Counted from the first letter of the stretch, positions 49,794 to 58,860 are shown. The stretch is DNA of 64,000 bases from Schumannella luteola (GCF_013408685.1 NZ_JACBZY010000001.1:2976001-3040000), one strand, 5' to 3'. The notes: generated from the letters alone by a model not told the origin. Translations and numbers: made by a program.

Positions 49794-51412
49794 TGTCCAC
49801 CACCACCGCACCGGCGCCGAACGAACAGGCGACCCGCGGAACCCGCTTCACCAGCTGGGCCGCGAACTACGTCGACGAGCGCACGAGCATGTCGGGCCTC
49901 GTCAAGGAGCTCGGCCGCAAGATCTTCCCCGACCACTGGTCGTTCATGCTCGGCGAGGTCGCGCTCTACAGCTTCGTCGTCATCCTGCTCTCGGGCTCGT
50001 TCCTGACGTTCTTCTTCCAGGCCTCGATGGCCGAGGTCGAGTACGACGGCTCGTACGTGCCGCTCAAGGGGCTCGAGATGTCGGCCGCCATGCAGTCGAC
50101 GCTGAACATCAGCTTCGATCTGCGCGGCGGACTCCTGATCCGTCAGATCCACCACTGGGCGGCGCTGCTGTTCGTGGCCTCGATCGGTCTGCACATGCTG
50201 CGCGTGTTCTTCACGGGCGCGTTCCGCAAGCCGCGCGAGGTCAACTGGCTCGTCGGCTTCCTGCTCTTCGTGCTCGCGATGGCCGAGGGCTTCACCGGCT
50301 ACTCGCTGCCGGATGACCTGCTCTCGGGCAACGGCCTCCGCATCATCGACGGCATGGTGAAGGGCGTCCCCTTCTTCGGCACCTGGATCTCGTACCTGCT
50401 CTTCGGCGGGGAGTTCCCGGGCACCCAGATCGTGGGCCGCCTCTACACGCTGCACATCCTGCTGCTGCCCGCGATCCTCGTCGCCCTGCTCGGCGTGCAC
50501 ATGCTGCTGCTGATCGTCAACAAGCACACCCAGTTCGCCGGCCCCGGCCGCACGAACGACAACGTGGTCGGCTCGCCGATCATGCCGGTGTTCGCCGCCA
50601 AGGCCGGTGGATTCTTCTTCATCGTCTTCGGTGTCATCGCGCTCGTCGCGGCGACCGTCACGATCAACCCGATCTGGGCGTACGGACCCTACGACCCCTC
50701 CCCCGTCTCGGCCGGCACCCAGCCGGACTGGTACATCGGCTTCGCGGATGGCGCCCTGCGTCTCGTGCCGCCGGGCTGGGAGCTCATGCTCGGGCCGTAC
50801 ACGCTGTCGCTCAACATCCTCGTGCCGATCCTGGTGCTGCTGGTGTTCCTCGCGGCTGTCGCGGTCTACCCCTTCGTCGAGGCCTGGATCACCAACGACA
50901 AGCGCGAGCACCACATCGCCGACCGTCCGCGCAACGCTCCGACCCGCACCGCGATCGGCGCCGCCGGCGTCACGTTCTACGCGGGCCTCTGGTCGGCGGC
51001 GAGCTCGGACCTCATCGCGACGCACTTCAAGCTGTCGATCGAGAGCGTGACCCACGTGATCCAGGCGGTCACGATCCTCGGGCCGATCGTGGCGTTCTAC
51101 GTCACGAAGCGCATCTGCCTCGCGCTGCAGAAGAAGGACCGCGAGATCGCGCTGCACGGCTTCGAGTCGGGCCGCATCGTGCGTCTGCCCGGCGGCGAGT
51201 ACATCGAGGTGCACGAGCAGCTCTCCGAGTACGAGCGCTGGCGCCTGGTGAGCTTCGAGGAGTACCACCCGGTGATGGTGCGACCGGATGCGCGGGGTCG
51301 CATCACGCAGCGAGCGAAACTGCGCGCGTCGCTCTCGAGCTGGTTCTTCGAGGACCGCATCGCTCCGGTGACGCAGAAGGAGCTCGAGTCGGGCTCGCAC
51401 GGTCACCACTGA
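49793..51412 (+). CDS. qcrB: cytochrome b subunit of the bc1 complex
   Basis: 539 residues, eight or more membrane segments. Haem-b histidines lie in HHWAALLFVASIGLHMLRVF and in the LHILLLPAILVALLGVHMLL stretch; the Qo site PEWY-type motif reads PDWYIG. A long C-terminal extension (about 410-539) is typical of actinobacteria. Last gene of the operon, followed by a strong terminator. Substrate menaquinol is inferred from the lineage. Confidence 0.98.
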   Translation: MSTTTAPAPNEQATRGTRFTSWAANYVDERTSMSGLVKELGRKIFPDHWSFMLGEVALYSFVVILLSGSFLTFFFQASMAEVEYDGSYVPLKGLEMSAAMQSTLNISFDLRGGLLIRQIHHWAALLFVASIGLHMLRVFFTGAFRKPREVNWLVGFLLFVLAMAEGFTGYSLPDDLLSGNGLRIIDGMVKGVPFFGTWISYLLFGGEFPGTQIVGRLYTLHILLLPAILVALLGVHMLLLIVNKHTQFAGPGRTNDNVVGSPIMPVFAAKAGGFFFIVFGVIALVAATVTINPIWAYGPYDPSPVSAGTQPDWYIGFADGALRLVPPGWELMLGPYTLSLNILVPILVLLVFLAAVAVYPFVEAWITNDKREHHIADRPRNAPTRTAIGAAGVTFYAGLWSAASSDLIATHFKLSIESVTHVIQAVTILGPIVAFYVTKRICLALQKKDREIALHGFESGRIVRLPGGEYIEVHEQLSEYERWRLVSFEEYHPVMVRPDARGRITQRAKLRASLSSWFFEDRIAPVTQKELESGSHGHH

Positions 51413-51425
51413 GTTGAACCGCCTC

Positions 51426-51464
51426 GAAGGGGCCCGTCGTCCACGTGACGACGGGCCCCTTCGC
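51426..51464 (+). terminator. qcr operon terminator
   Basis: Perfect 17-bp stem (arm CGAAGGGGCCCGTCGTC, 51426-51442, with 51448-51464) and 5-nt loop, 14 bases after the qcrB stop. Confidence 0.85.
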
Positions 51465-51538
51465 TGTCTCCCCCGGCGCTCGATCTCGGCCCGGTCTTCC
51501 GCTCCCCCCGCGCCGACTCGCGACCGCGACGCCCGCCC

Positions 51539-51544
51539 TAGGCT
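51539..51544 (+). promoter_or_regulatory. -10 element, leaderless promoter of the iminopeptidase gene
   Basis: TAGGCT ends six bases before ATG 51551. Confidence 0.55.
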
Positions 51545-51550
51545 CGAGGG

Positions 51551-52600
51551 ATGCATCCCCCGCTCGAGCCCTTCTCCACCGGATTCCTGGACCGGCCCGA
51601 CGGCAGCTCGCTGTACTGGGAGACCAGCGGCGCACCCGACGGCGTGCCCGTGTTCTACCTGCACGGCGGCCCGGGCGGCGGACTCGGACTCGGCGGATAC
51701 CGTCGCCGAGCGGATCCGTCGCGGCACCTCATCGTCGGCCTCGACCAGCGCGGGTGCGGGCGGTCGACCCCCTGGGCGATCGACGACCTCGCCGCCCTCG
51801 ATCTGAACACGACAAGCGCGCTCATCGACGACATCGAAGCGCTGCGGATGCACCTGGGCATCGACCGGTGGCTCGTGCACGGCGTCTCGTGGGGCTCGAC
51901 TCTCGCGCTCGCGTACGCCCTCGACCACCCCGATCGTGTGCTCGCGCTGGTTCTTGTCGCCGTGACGAGCGGAAGCCGCCGGGAGATCGACTGGATCACC
52001 GACGGCGTCGAACGGATCTTCCCGGAGCGGTGGGACGAGTTCGACTGGCTCGGACGACGCCTCGCGCCCGACGCCGGCCCGCGACAGGTCGAACGCTACG
52101 CCGCCGCACTCCGACACCCGGATGCCGCGGTGCGCGAGCTCGCGGCCGAGGGCTGGGATGCGTGGGAGTCGACACACATCTCACTCGACCCGTACTGGCA
52201 GCCCGGTCCGTACCGCGCTGAGGTGCGGGACCGCCGCAACTTCGCGACGCTCGTCACGCACTTCTGGTCTCAGGACTGCTTCCTCCCCGGTGACCGAGCG
52301 GTACTCGAACGGATCGCCGAGCTGGGAGATCTTCCCGGCGTGCTGATCCACGGTCGCCGCGACATCAGCGGCCCCGCGGAGACCGCGTGGGAGCTCGCTC
52401 GGCGCTGGCCAGGCGCGCAGGTGCAGATCGTCGAGCACGAGGGTCACGGCGGCCCGAACAGCATGGAGCGAGCCGCCGCCGCGATCGACGCTCTGACCGG
52501 CGTCCAGCGTGCGCGTCAGCGGCCTCGGCACCGGTCTCGGCTCGGCGCCGACGACGAAGGCGGCGGCTCCCGCAGGAAGCCGCCGCCCGTGACGTTCTGA
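51551..52600 (+). CDS. prolyl iminopeptidase-like alpha/beta hydrolase (S33)
   Basis: 349 residues. Oxyanion-hole HGGPGGGLG near residue 38, DQRGCGRSTPW, nucleophile Ser in GVSWGSTLAL near 118, acid and His in HGRRDISGP and EHEGHGG. Removal of N-terminal proline from peptides is the family activity. The last ~35 residues after IDALTG are basic and low in hydrophobics (RARQRPRHRSRLG), and the coding frame runs through a hairpin at 52559; the natural stop may have been lost or shifted. The protein ends 9 bases from the converging GNAT gene. Confidence 0.9.
   Translation: MHPPLEPFSTGFLDRPDGSSLYWETSGAPDGVPVFYLHGGPGGGLGLGGYRRRADPSRHLIVGLDQRGCGRSTPWAIDDLAALDLNTTSALIDDIEALRMHLGIDRWLVHGVSWGSTLALAYALDHPDRVLALVLVAVTSGSRREIDWITDGVERIFPERWDEFDWLGRRLAPDAGPRQVERYAAALRHPDAAVRELAAEGWDAWESTHISLDPYWQPGPYRAEVRDRRNFATLVTHFWSQDCFLPGDRAVLERIAELGDLPGVLIHGRRDISGPAETAWELARRWPGAQVQIVEHEGHGGPNSMERAAAAIDALTGVQRARQRPRHRSRLGADDEGGGSRRKPPPVTF
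52559..52587. terminator. hairpin inside the 3' end of the iminopeptidase frame
   Basis: GGCGGCGGCT (52559-52568) and AGCCGCCGCC (52578-52587), 10-bp stem, 9-nt loop. It sits where a terminator between the converging genes is expected, yet within the open frame. Confidence 0.55.
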
Positions 52601-52609
52601 GCGCCGCCG

Positions 52610-53035
52610 TCAGTCGAAGATGCGCCGCATGTACTCGGCGTTCTGCTGGTAACCGAGGCGGTCGTAGAAGCCGCCGGCACGACGGCTCGCGACGGTCAGC
52701 TGGTGCACCTTGCGCTCCACGCACTCCTGCTCGACCGCGCGCACGAGCTGCGTGCCGAAGTCGAGACCGCGGGCCTCCTGATCGACGACGATCTCCTGCA
52801 GCTGCGCCGAGAGACCGTTCGTCGCCAGCAGCGGGACGATCGTGGTCAGCGCATAGCCGCGCACGGCTCCCGCGTCATCCTCGGCGAGAAGCAGGAGCAC
52901 GCTCGGCTCCTCCCCCGCGAGGTACGAGGCGAAGGTCGCGTCGAAGGCGGCGCGCTGGGGTTCGATCGCATGACCGAGCTGCTGCACGAGAGCGAACAGC
53001 GCATCGGCGTCGGCGGGGCGTGCGGCGCGGATCAT
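52610..53035 (-). CDS. GNAT-family N-acetyltransferase at the end of the cox operon
   Basis: 141 residues. Acetyl-CoA site pattern VDQEARGLDFGTQLVRAVE (a Q/RxxGxG/A variant: ARGLDFG), with GFYDRLGYQ near the end. ATG 53035 shares one base with the ctaF stop (TGATG), so it is translationally coupled to the oxidase genes. Substrate unknown. Confidence 0.9.
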   Translation of the reverse strand: MIRAARPADADALFALVQQLGHAIEPQRAAFDATFASYLAGEEPSVLLLLAEDDAGAVRGYALTTIVPLLATNGLSAQLQEIVVDQEARGLDFGTQLVRAVEQECVERKVHQLTVASRRAGGFYDRLGYQQNAEYMRRIFD

Positions 53036-53508
53036 CAGCGGGCGAAGTTCCCGCGCACGTACTCGAACTGCCAGCCGACGACGCCGATCAGCACGATCGG
53101 GGCGCCGATGATGGCGATCCAGACGCCGACCGCGAGGCCGAGGAACATCAGGCCGAGTCCGAAGGTGAGCACGAGCGGCCACCAGCTCCAGGGGCTGAAG
53201 TGACCCTGCTCGGCGTCGCCGTCGTCGATCGTCGCGTCCGAGCGGTCCTCGGGCAGTTCGCCGCCCTGCGCCCTGATGGCGAGGCGGAGGTAGAACTGCA
53301 GGAAGAACGACAGGATCGCGCCGAGGCCGATGCCGACCGAGCCGACCCACTCCACCGTGCCGGTGCCGGCGACGGCGGAGATGAAGCCGCCCACGTCGGT
53401 GCCGGCCGGGATCGTGGCCGAGTCGATCATGTGCCAGATGATGTAGGCCGCGTCAGCCGCCAGGAAGAAGAAGAAGAGAAGCAGGAACAGGTTCGCGTTG
53501 ACCTTCAT
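53035..53508 (-). CDS. ctaF: cytochrome c oxidase subunit IV (actinobacterial)
   Basis: 157 residues with four membrane segments in pairs (about 7-27, 45-73, 105-125, 128-147). Opens MKVNANLFLLLFFFFLAADA; W-rich HFSPWSWWPLVLTFG is characteristic. Accessory subunit of the aa3 oxidase in actinobacteria, encoded right after ctaD (3-base gap). Confidence 0.95.
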   Translation of the reverse strand: MKVNANLFLLLFFFFLAADAAYIIWHMIDSATIPAGTDVGGFISAVAGTGTVEWVGSVGIGLGAILSFFLQFYLRLAIRAQGGELPEDRSDATIDDGDAEQGHFSPWSWWPLVLTFGLGLMFLGLAVGVWIAIIGAPIVLIGVVGWQFEYVRGNFAR

Positions 53509-53511
53509 GGC

Positions 53512-55269
53512 TTACTTCACCTCTCCTTTCGCGACGTCGAGCACGGGCGCCTCCGGGGCGTCCTTGGCGGGTCCGATTCCGATCGGGATGCCGGCCTCGG
53601 GGTGGTGCAGGTCGAACGCCGGGGACTCCGAGCGGATGCGCGGGATCGACGTGAAGTTGTGGCGCGGCGGCGGGCAGGAGGTCGCCCACTCGAGCGAGCG
53701 CGAGTAGCCCCACGGGTCGTCGACGGTGACCTTCGGCGCCTTGCGGGCCGTGATGTACACGTTGTAGAGGAACGGCAGCAGCGAGATGCCGAGGATGATC
53801 GCGCCGATCGTCGACAGCTGGTTCATCCAGGTGATGTTGTCCTCGACGCGGTACTGCGCGTAGCGGCGGGGCATGTTCATCACGCCGAGCCAGTGCTGGA
53901 TGAGGAACGTCGTGTGGAAGCCGATGAACAGCAGCCAGAAGTGGATCTTGCCCAGCGTCTCGTTGAGCATCTTGCCGGTCCACTTCGGCCACCAGAAGTA
54001 GAAGCCGCTGAACATGGCGAACACGACGGTGCCGAAGACGACGTAGTGGAAGTGCGCGACGACGAAGTAGCTGTCGGAGAGGGCGAAGTCGAGCGGCGGC
54101 GACGCGAGGATGACACCCGTCAGACCACCGAAGGTGAAGGTGATCAGGAAGCCGATCGCCCACAGCATCGGGGTCTCGAAGGTGACCGAGCCGCGCCACA
54201 TGGTGCCGATCCAGTTGAAGATCTTGATGCCCGTGGGCACCGCGATCAGCATCGTCAGCAGGGCGAAGAACGGCAGCAGCACCGAGCCGGTGACGTACAT
54301 GTGGTGCGCCCACACGGTGACCGAGAGGGCCGCGATCGCGATCGTGGCGTAGATCAGCGTCTTGTAGCCGAAGATCGGCTTGCGGCTGAAGACCGGGAAG
54401 ACCTCGGAGACGATGCCGAAGAACGGCAGCGCGATGATGTAGACCTCAGGATGCCCGAAGAACCAGAACAGGTGCTGCCACAAGATGGCGCCGCCGTTGG
54501 CTGGATCGAGCAGATGCGCTTCGAATACTCGATCGGCTCCGAGCGCGAAGAGGCCGGCGGCCAGCACCGGGAAGGCGAGCAGCACGAGGATCGACGTGAC
54601 GAGCACGTTCCAGGTGAAGATCGGCATGCGGAACATGGTCATGCCGGGCGCGCGCATCGTGATGATCGTCGTGATGAAGTTCACCGCGCCGAGGATCGTG
54701 CCGAAACCGGTCATGGCGAGGCCGAAGACCCAGAGGTTTCCGCCGTAGCCCGGCGAGAACGTCGTCGATGAGAGCGGCGTGTAGGCGAACCAGCCGAAGC
54801 TCGCGGCGCCCTGCGGGGTGAAGAACCCGCCGACGGCGATGATCGAGCCGAAGAGGTACAGCCAGTAGGCGAAGGCGTTCAGACGCGGGAACGCCACGTC
54901 CGGGGCGCCGATCTGCAGCGGCATCGCGACGTTCGCGAAGCCCGAGAACAGCGGGGTCGCGAACATCAGCAGCATGATCGTGCCGTGCATCGTGAAGAGC
55001 TGGTTGTACTGCTCGCGCGTCGACAGCAGGTCGAGCCCGGGCGTGAACAGCTCGGCGCGGATGACCAGGGCCATCACGCCGCCGATGAGGAAGAACAGGA
55101 ACGACGTGATCAGGTAGAGGTACCCGATCGTCTTGTGGTCGGTGGTGGTGAGCCACTTGACGATGACGTTGCCCTTGCGCTCACGCAGGATCTCGCGGCG
55201 GTTGCCGATCTGCGCGGCGCCGCCCGTGGGGGCGGTCTTCGCGGCCGGAGGAGTCGCAGTCGTGGTCAT
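53512..55269 (-). CDS. ctaD: cytochrome c oxidase subunit I
   Basis: 585 residues, twelve membrane segments. Haem/Cu ligands: [10 protein letters not shown] (haem a), [14 protein letters not shown] (CuB His and cross-linked Tyr), and FHYVVFG (haem a3/a). K-channel and D-channel regions look normal. One segment at 54481-54546 uses codons unlike the rest of the gene and encodes [16 protein letters not shown] in place of the common DRNFGTxFFDPAGGG. The start is 4 bases after the ctaC stop. Confidence 0.97.
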   Translation of the reverse strand: MTTTATPPAAKTAPTGGAAQIGNRREILRERKGNVIVKWLTTTDHKTIGYLYLITSFLFFLIGGVMALVIRAELFTPGLDLLSTREQYNQLFTMHGTIMLLMFATPLFSGFANVAMPLQIGAPDVAFPRLNAFAYWLYLFGSIIAVGGFFTPQGAASFGWFAYTPLSSTTFSPGYGGNLWVFGLAMTGFGTILGAVNFITTIITMRAPGMTMFRMPIFTWNVLVTSILVLLAFPVLAAGLFALGADRVFEAHLLDPANGGAILWQHLFWFFGHPEVYIIALPFFGIVSEVFPVFSRKPIFGYKTLIYATIAIAALSVTVWAHHMYVTGSVLLPFFALLTMLIAVPTGIKIFNWIGTMWRGSVTFETPMLWAIGFLITFTFGGLTGVILASPPLDFALSDSYFVVAHFHYVVFGTVVFAMFSGFYFWWPKWTGKMLNETLGKIHFWLLFIGFHTTFLIQHWLGVMNMPRRYAQYRVEDNITWMNQLSTIGAIILGISLLPFLYNVYITARKAPKVTVDDPWGYSRSLEWATSCPPPRHNFTSIPRIRSESPAFDLHHPEAGIPIGIGPAKDAPEAPVLDVAKGEVK

Positions 55270-55273
55270 GGTC

Positions 55274-56146
55274 TCAGCCCTCCACGTTGGTGGTGCTCGT
55301 GCCGTTGCCCGGCAGGTTCGTGTTCGCGTTCAGATCCTCGCCGATCGGACCGGTGTTGCCGGCGTCCTCGAGCTTCTGCATCTGCGCCTTGTACTCGTCT
55401 TCCGAGACGACCTTCACGTTGAACAGCATGAGCGAGTGGTACTCGCCGCAGAGCTCGGCGCACTTGCCCTGGTACGTCCCCTCCTTGAGAGGCGTGAAGT
55501 ACATGTGGTTCGTCTTCGCCGGGATCATGTCCTTCTTGTAGAGGAACTCGATCACCCAGAACGAGTGGATGACATCGCGCGACTTGATGTCGATCTCGAT
55601 CTTCTTGTTGACCGGCAGGTAGAGCGTCGGGATCGAGTCCTCGATGATCTCGCCCTTGTCATCCACCTGCGTCTGGATCGACTGCTTGTAGGTGTTCGAC
55701 GTGTCGTACTGGAAGTCCCAGGCCCAGCGCTTGCCGTAGACCGTGATCTTGTAGTCGGGGTCGACCTTGGCCTCGATCGCGGCCTGGTCGCGGGCGGTGA
55801 AGGCGAAGAAGCCGAGCACCAGGATCAGCGGCACGATCGTGTAGAAGATCTCGATCGGCATGTTGTAGCGCAGCTGCACCGGCAGGCCCGTCTGGCCCTT
55901 GCGGCGTCGGTACGCCACGGCGGCCCAGATGATGAGGCCCCAGGTGATGATGCCGACGATCAGCAGCACGATCCACGAGGTCGTCCAGAGTCCGATGACG
56001 CGATCGGTGTGGTTCGTCACACCCTCGGCCGGGGGAAGGAATCCGCGCAGCTGTGCGTCGGTGCAGCCGGCCAGGATCGCGGTGACCGCGACGCCGATGG
56101 GGAGAATGGCCCAGCGGGCCAGACGACTGCGGCGTTGTGAGCGCAC
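55274..56146 (-). CDS. ctaC: cytochrome c oxidase subunit II
   Basis: 290 residues from GTG 56146 (GAGAGG 7 bases upstream). N-terminal lipoprotein-type signal with AILAGC, two membrane segments (about 53-75 and 95-115), then the periplasmic cupredoxin domain with CuA ligands: His in IHSFWV and [12 protein letters not shown]. Accepts electrons from QcrC. First gene of the ctaC-ctaD-ctaF-GNAT operon. Confidence 0.97.
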   Translation of the reverse strand: MRSQRRSRLARWAILPIGVAVTAILAGCTDAQLRGFLPPAEGVTNHTDRVIGLWTTSWIVLLIVGIITWGLIIWAAVAYRRRKGQTGLPVQLRYNMPIEIFYTIVPLILVLGFFAFTARDQAAIEAKVDPDYKITVYGKRWAWDFQYDTSNTYKQSIQTQVDDKGEIIEDSIPTLYLPVNKKIEIDIKSRDVIHSFWVIEFLYKKDMIPAKTNHMYFTPLKEGTYQGKCAELCGEYHSLMLFNVKVVSEDEYKAQMQKLEDAGNTGPIGEDLNANTNLPGNGTSTTNVEG

Positions 56147-56199
56147 GGCGAACCTCTCGGTGGAATAGCGGGTGTTACAGAGCGAGTCTATAACCGCGA

Positions 56200-56228
56200 A
56201 AGGGCGCCGACTTCGCGTCGGCGCCCTT
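56200..56228 (-). terminator. terminator of the A-type Fe-S carrier gene
   Basis: 12-bp stem (AAGGGCGCCGAC, 56200-56211, with 56217-56228), 5-nt loop, about 38 bases beyond the stop and just upstream of ctaC. Confidence 0.7.
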
Positions 56229-56265
56229 CGAGGACGTGTCGTGCCGGGAAATGCCCGGTCGCGGT

Positions 56266-56637
56266 TCAGTGGAAGGAATCTCCACACGCGCACGAGCCCT
56301 GCGCGTTGGGGTTGTCGATCGTGAATCCCTGCTTCTGGATCGTGTCCTCGAAGTCGATCGAGGCGCCGTCGAGGTAGGGCTCGCTCATCTTGTCGACGAC
56401 GAGCTCGACGTCGCCGAACTCCTTCACGAGGTCGCCGTCGAGCACGCGCTCGTCGAAGTAGAGCTGGTAGATGAGGCCCGAGCATCCGCCCGGCTGCACG
56501 GCGATGCGCAGGCGCAGGTCGTCGCGCCCTTCCTGCTCGAGCAGGCTGCGCACCTTGGTGGCGGCGGTGTCGGTCAGCTTGACGCCGGCGGGCACGACCT
56601 CGTCGGTCTGCGGGGCGGTGAGGGTCGTGTCAGACAT
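56266..56637 (-). CDS. A-type iron-sulfur carrier (IscA/ErpA/HesB family)
   Basis: 123 residues. The three conserved cysteines are present: one in QPGGCSGLIYQ near residue 52 and two in SCACGDSF at the C-terminus. Delivers or holds Fe-S clusters for target enzymes; lying beside ctaC and near the Rieske gene fits but is common in actinobacteria. ATG 56637 is six bases after TACACT, which rules out the long open frame. Confidence 0.94.
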   Translation of the reverse strand: MSDTTLTAPQTDEVVPAGVKLTDTAATKVRSLLEQEGRDDLRLRIAVQPGGCSGLIYQLYFDERVLDGDLVKEFGDVELVVDKMSEPYLDGASIDFEDTIQKQGFTIDNPNAQGSCACGDSFH

Positions 56638-56643
56638 GACGAC

Positions 56644-56649
56644 AGTGTA
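56644..56649 (-). promoter_or_regulatory. -10 element, leaderless promoter of the Fe-S carrier gene
   Basis: TACACT on the minus strand ends six bases before ATG 56637. Confidence 0.55.
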
Positions 56650-56678
56650 CGTCGCGCGTCCGCGGGGCGCAGGATGCG

Positions 56679-56709
56679 GAACGCCCCCGTCACGGGGACG
56701 GGGGCGTTC
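56679..56709 (-). terminator. terminator of the M20 dipeptidase gene
   Basis: 13-bp perfect stem (GAACGCCCCCGTC, 56679-56691, with 56697-56709) and 5-nt loop, about 60 bases after the stop. Confidence 0.75.
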
Positions 56710-56768
56710 GGTCGACGCCGCCGGCTCGAGCGCGTGATCAGCGCACCGCCGGCGGCACCTGCGGCGAC

Positions 56769-58184
56769 TCAGCCGCGGGCGTCGAGCCGCGAGAGCAGCA
56801 GCGCCTCGGAGAGGATCGCGCGGTGGAACGAGCCCAGGTCGAGCGACTCGTTCGGGCTGTGCGCGCGCGAGTCGGGGTCCTCGACGCCGGTGATGAGGAT
56901 CTGCGCGCCGGGGAAGCGCTCGACGAGCGAGGCGACGAAGGGGATGGACCCCCCGGCGCCCATCTCGACCGGCTCGGCTCCCCACCCCTCGCGCATGGTG
57001 TCGAGCGCCTCGGCGGCGGCCCAGCCGGAGGTGTCGACGAGGAAGGGATCGCCGAGATCGACGTCGGCGAACTCGACGCGGGCGCCGAAGGGCGCGTTCG
57101 CGAGCAGGTGCTCGCGCAGCGCCTCCCACGCCTCCTGGCCCGTTTGACCGGGCGCGACGCGCGCGGAGAGCTGGAAGGTGACGGTGGGGATGAGCGTGTT
57201 CGAGGCGTTCTTGAGGCTGGGCGCGTCGACGCCGGTGATCGTGACGGTCGGCTTGTCCCACAGGCGGCTGACGATCGTGCCGTCGCCGATCGGCCGAGCC
57301 TCGGGCAGCAGGCCGGTCTCGCTGCGCAGCTGCGCCTCGTCATAGGCGGGGGTCTCGGCCTCGCGCGTGGTCATGCCGGCGACCGCGACCGAGCCGTCCT
57401 CGGCCCACAGCGTGTTCAGCAGGCGCACCGCGGCGAGCATCGCATCCGGCACCGCTCCCCCGAACATCCCGGAGTGCGAGGCGTGCTCGAGCGTCGTGAC
57501 CTTCACCTGCACGCGTACATTGCCGCGCAGGCCGACGGTGAGCGCGGGGATCTCGGTCGACCAGTTGCCCGAGTCGGCGACGACGATCACGTCGGCGGCG
57601 AGCTGCTCCTGGTGGTCGACGAGGAACTGCTCGAAGGAGCGGGAGCCGAACTCCTCCTCCCCCTCGAAGAAGAGCACGATGCCGAGGTCGAAGTCGTCGC
57701 CGCGGGCGTCGACGAGCGCGCGGATCGCGGCGAGGTGCGAGGCGATGCCGGCCTTGTCGTCGGCGGTGCCGCGGCCGTAGAGGCGGCCGTCGCGGGTGGT
57801 CGGCTCGAAGGGCGCCGACTCCCACAGCGATTCGTCGCCGACGGGCTGCACGTCGTGGTGGGCGTAGAGCAGGATGGTCGGCCGGCCGTTGCGGGCGGCG
57901 CGTGTGGCGAGCACGGCGGGCTGGCCGAGCTGGTCGGTTCCGGGGATGGCGGACTGCTCGATCGACACCGACTCGAACACCCCGAGCTCGCGCACGAGCT
58001 CGGCGATGGCCTCGGCGCTGCGGCGCACCTCGGCGTGGTCGAAGCCCTCCCACGCGATCGAGGGGATGCGGGCCAGACGCGACAGCTCGGCGATCGACGC
58101 CGGCAGCGCGGCGTGCACCGATTCGGCGATCCGCTCGGCGTTCGGGCTGGTGGACGACGGGCTCACGGGATCGCTGGAGGACAT
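56769..58184 (-). CDS. M20-family metallodipeptidase
   Basis: 471 residues, usual for the M20A/F dipeptidases. Zinc ligands and catalytic residues visible in LLYAHHDVQPVG, GRGTADDKAG, FEGEEEFGS and later His/Asp positions; dimerisation lid about 190-310. Likely cleaves dipeptides in the cytoplasm. ATG 58184 has TAAGAT seven bases upstream and no ribosome-binding site; the longer frame is read from the neighbouring gene's antisense. Confidence 0.95.
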   Translation of the reverse strand: MSSSDPVSPSSTSPNAERIAESVHAALPASIAELSRLARIPSIAWEGFDHAEVRRSAEAIAELVRELGVFESVSIEQSAIPGTDQLGQPAVLATRAARNGRPTILLYAHHDVQPVGDESLWESAPFEPTTRDGRLYGRGTADDKAGIASHLAAIRALVDARGDDFDLGIVLFFEGEEEFGSRSFEQFLVDHQEQLAADVIVVADSGNWSTEIPALTVGLRGNVRVQVKVTTLEHASHSGMFGGAVPDAMLAAVRLLNTLWAEDGSVAVAGMTTREAETPAYDEAQLRSETGLLPEARPIGDGTIVSRLWDKPTVTITGVDAPSLKNASNTLIPTVTFQLSARVAPGQTGQEAWEALREHLLANAPFGARVEFADVDLGDPFLVDTSGWAAAEALDTMREGWGAEPVEMGAGGSIPFVASLVERFPGAQILITGVEDPDSRAHSPNESLDLGSFHRAILSEALLLSRLDARG

Positions 58185-58189
58185 GCGGG

Positions 58190-58197
58190 TAATCTTA
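58190..58197. promoter_or_regulatory. overlapping divergent -10 elements
   Basis: TAATCT on the plus strand (58190-58195) and TAAGAT on the minus strand (58192-58197) share four bases, serving the DUF3043 gene and the dipeptidase. Confidence 0.45.
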
Positions 58198-58255
58198 AGC
58201 GCCGCCGTCGAGCATCCGCTCCGGCGCATCCACCCCTTCGACCGAGGACCGCACC

Positions 58256-58855
58256 GTGGCCAGGACTCCCCGCAACACCGAGCAGCCGGCGGCTGAGACG
58301 CCGCTCGAGCTCGACCCGAAGCTCGACTCCAAGAAGGGCAAGGCGACCCCGACGCGCGCTCAGCGCGAGGCCGAGCGTCTGCGCCCGCTGGTTCCGAACG
58401 ACCGCAAGGAGGCGGCGCGCGCGAACCGCGACAAGCAGGCGGCCGAGCGCGAGAAGGCACGTGTGGGCCTCGCCGCCGGCGACGAGCGATACCTGCCGGT
58501 GCGCGAGCGCGGACCGCAGAAGAAGTACATCCGCGACTACGTCGACTCGCGCTTCAGCATCGGCGAGCTCGTGCTGCCGCTCATGTTCCTGGTGATCATC
58601 GTGAGCTTCCTGCCGCAGTTCATCCCGGCGATCCCGCAGGAGTTCTCGGCCTGGTCGCTCTACGCCGTGTGGGGCTTCCTGGTGCTGGCGATCATCGACT
58701 GCGTGATCATGACTCAGCTGCTCAAGCGCCGCCTGCGCGAGCGCTTCGGCGACAAGACCGAGCGCGTCGGCCTCTACGCCTCGATCCGCGCACTGCAGTT
58801 CCGCATGCTGCGCATGCCGAAGCCGCAGGTGAAGATCGGCCAGGCGATCGACTGA
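58256..58855 (+). CDS. DUF3043 family membrane protein
   Basis: 199 residues. Highly charged N-terminus (1-90) containing RAQREAERLRPLVPNDRKEA, the hallmark VRERGPQKKYIRDYVDSRFS, then two membrane segments (about 103-122 and 131-150) and a basic C-terminus. Conserved across actinobacteria, function unknown. GTG 58256 follows GAGG. Confidence 0.92.
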   Translation: MARTPRNTEQPAAETPLELDPKLDSKKGKATPTRAQREAERLRPLVPNDRKEAARANRDKQAAEREKARVGLAAGDERYLPVRERGPQKKYIRDYVDSRFSIGELVLPLMFLVIIVSFLPQFIPAIPQEFSAWSLYAVWGFLVLAIIDCVIMTQLLKRRLRERFGDKTERVGLYASIRALQFRMLRMPKPQVKIGQAID

Positions 58856-58860
58856 CCTCC

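Noticed and set aside
49727-52177. 816-residue minus-strand frame
   Set aside because: Antisense of qcrB and the iminopeptidase gene.
52387-54771. 794-residue plus-strand frame
   Set aside because: Antisense of ctaD and ctaF; no recognisable motif.
56823-58595. 590-residue plus-strand frame
   Set aside because: Antisense of the dipeptidase gene running out of frame into the DUF3043 gene.
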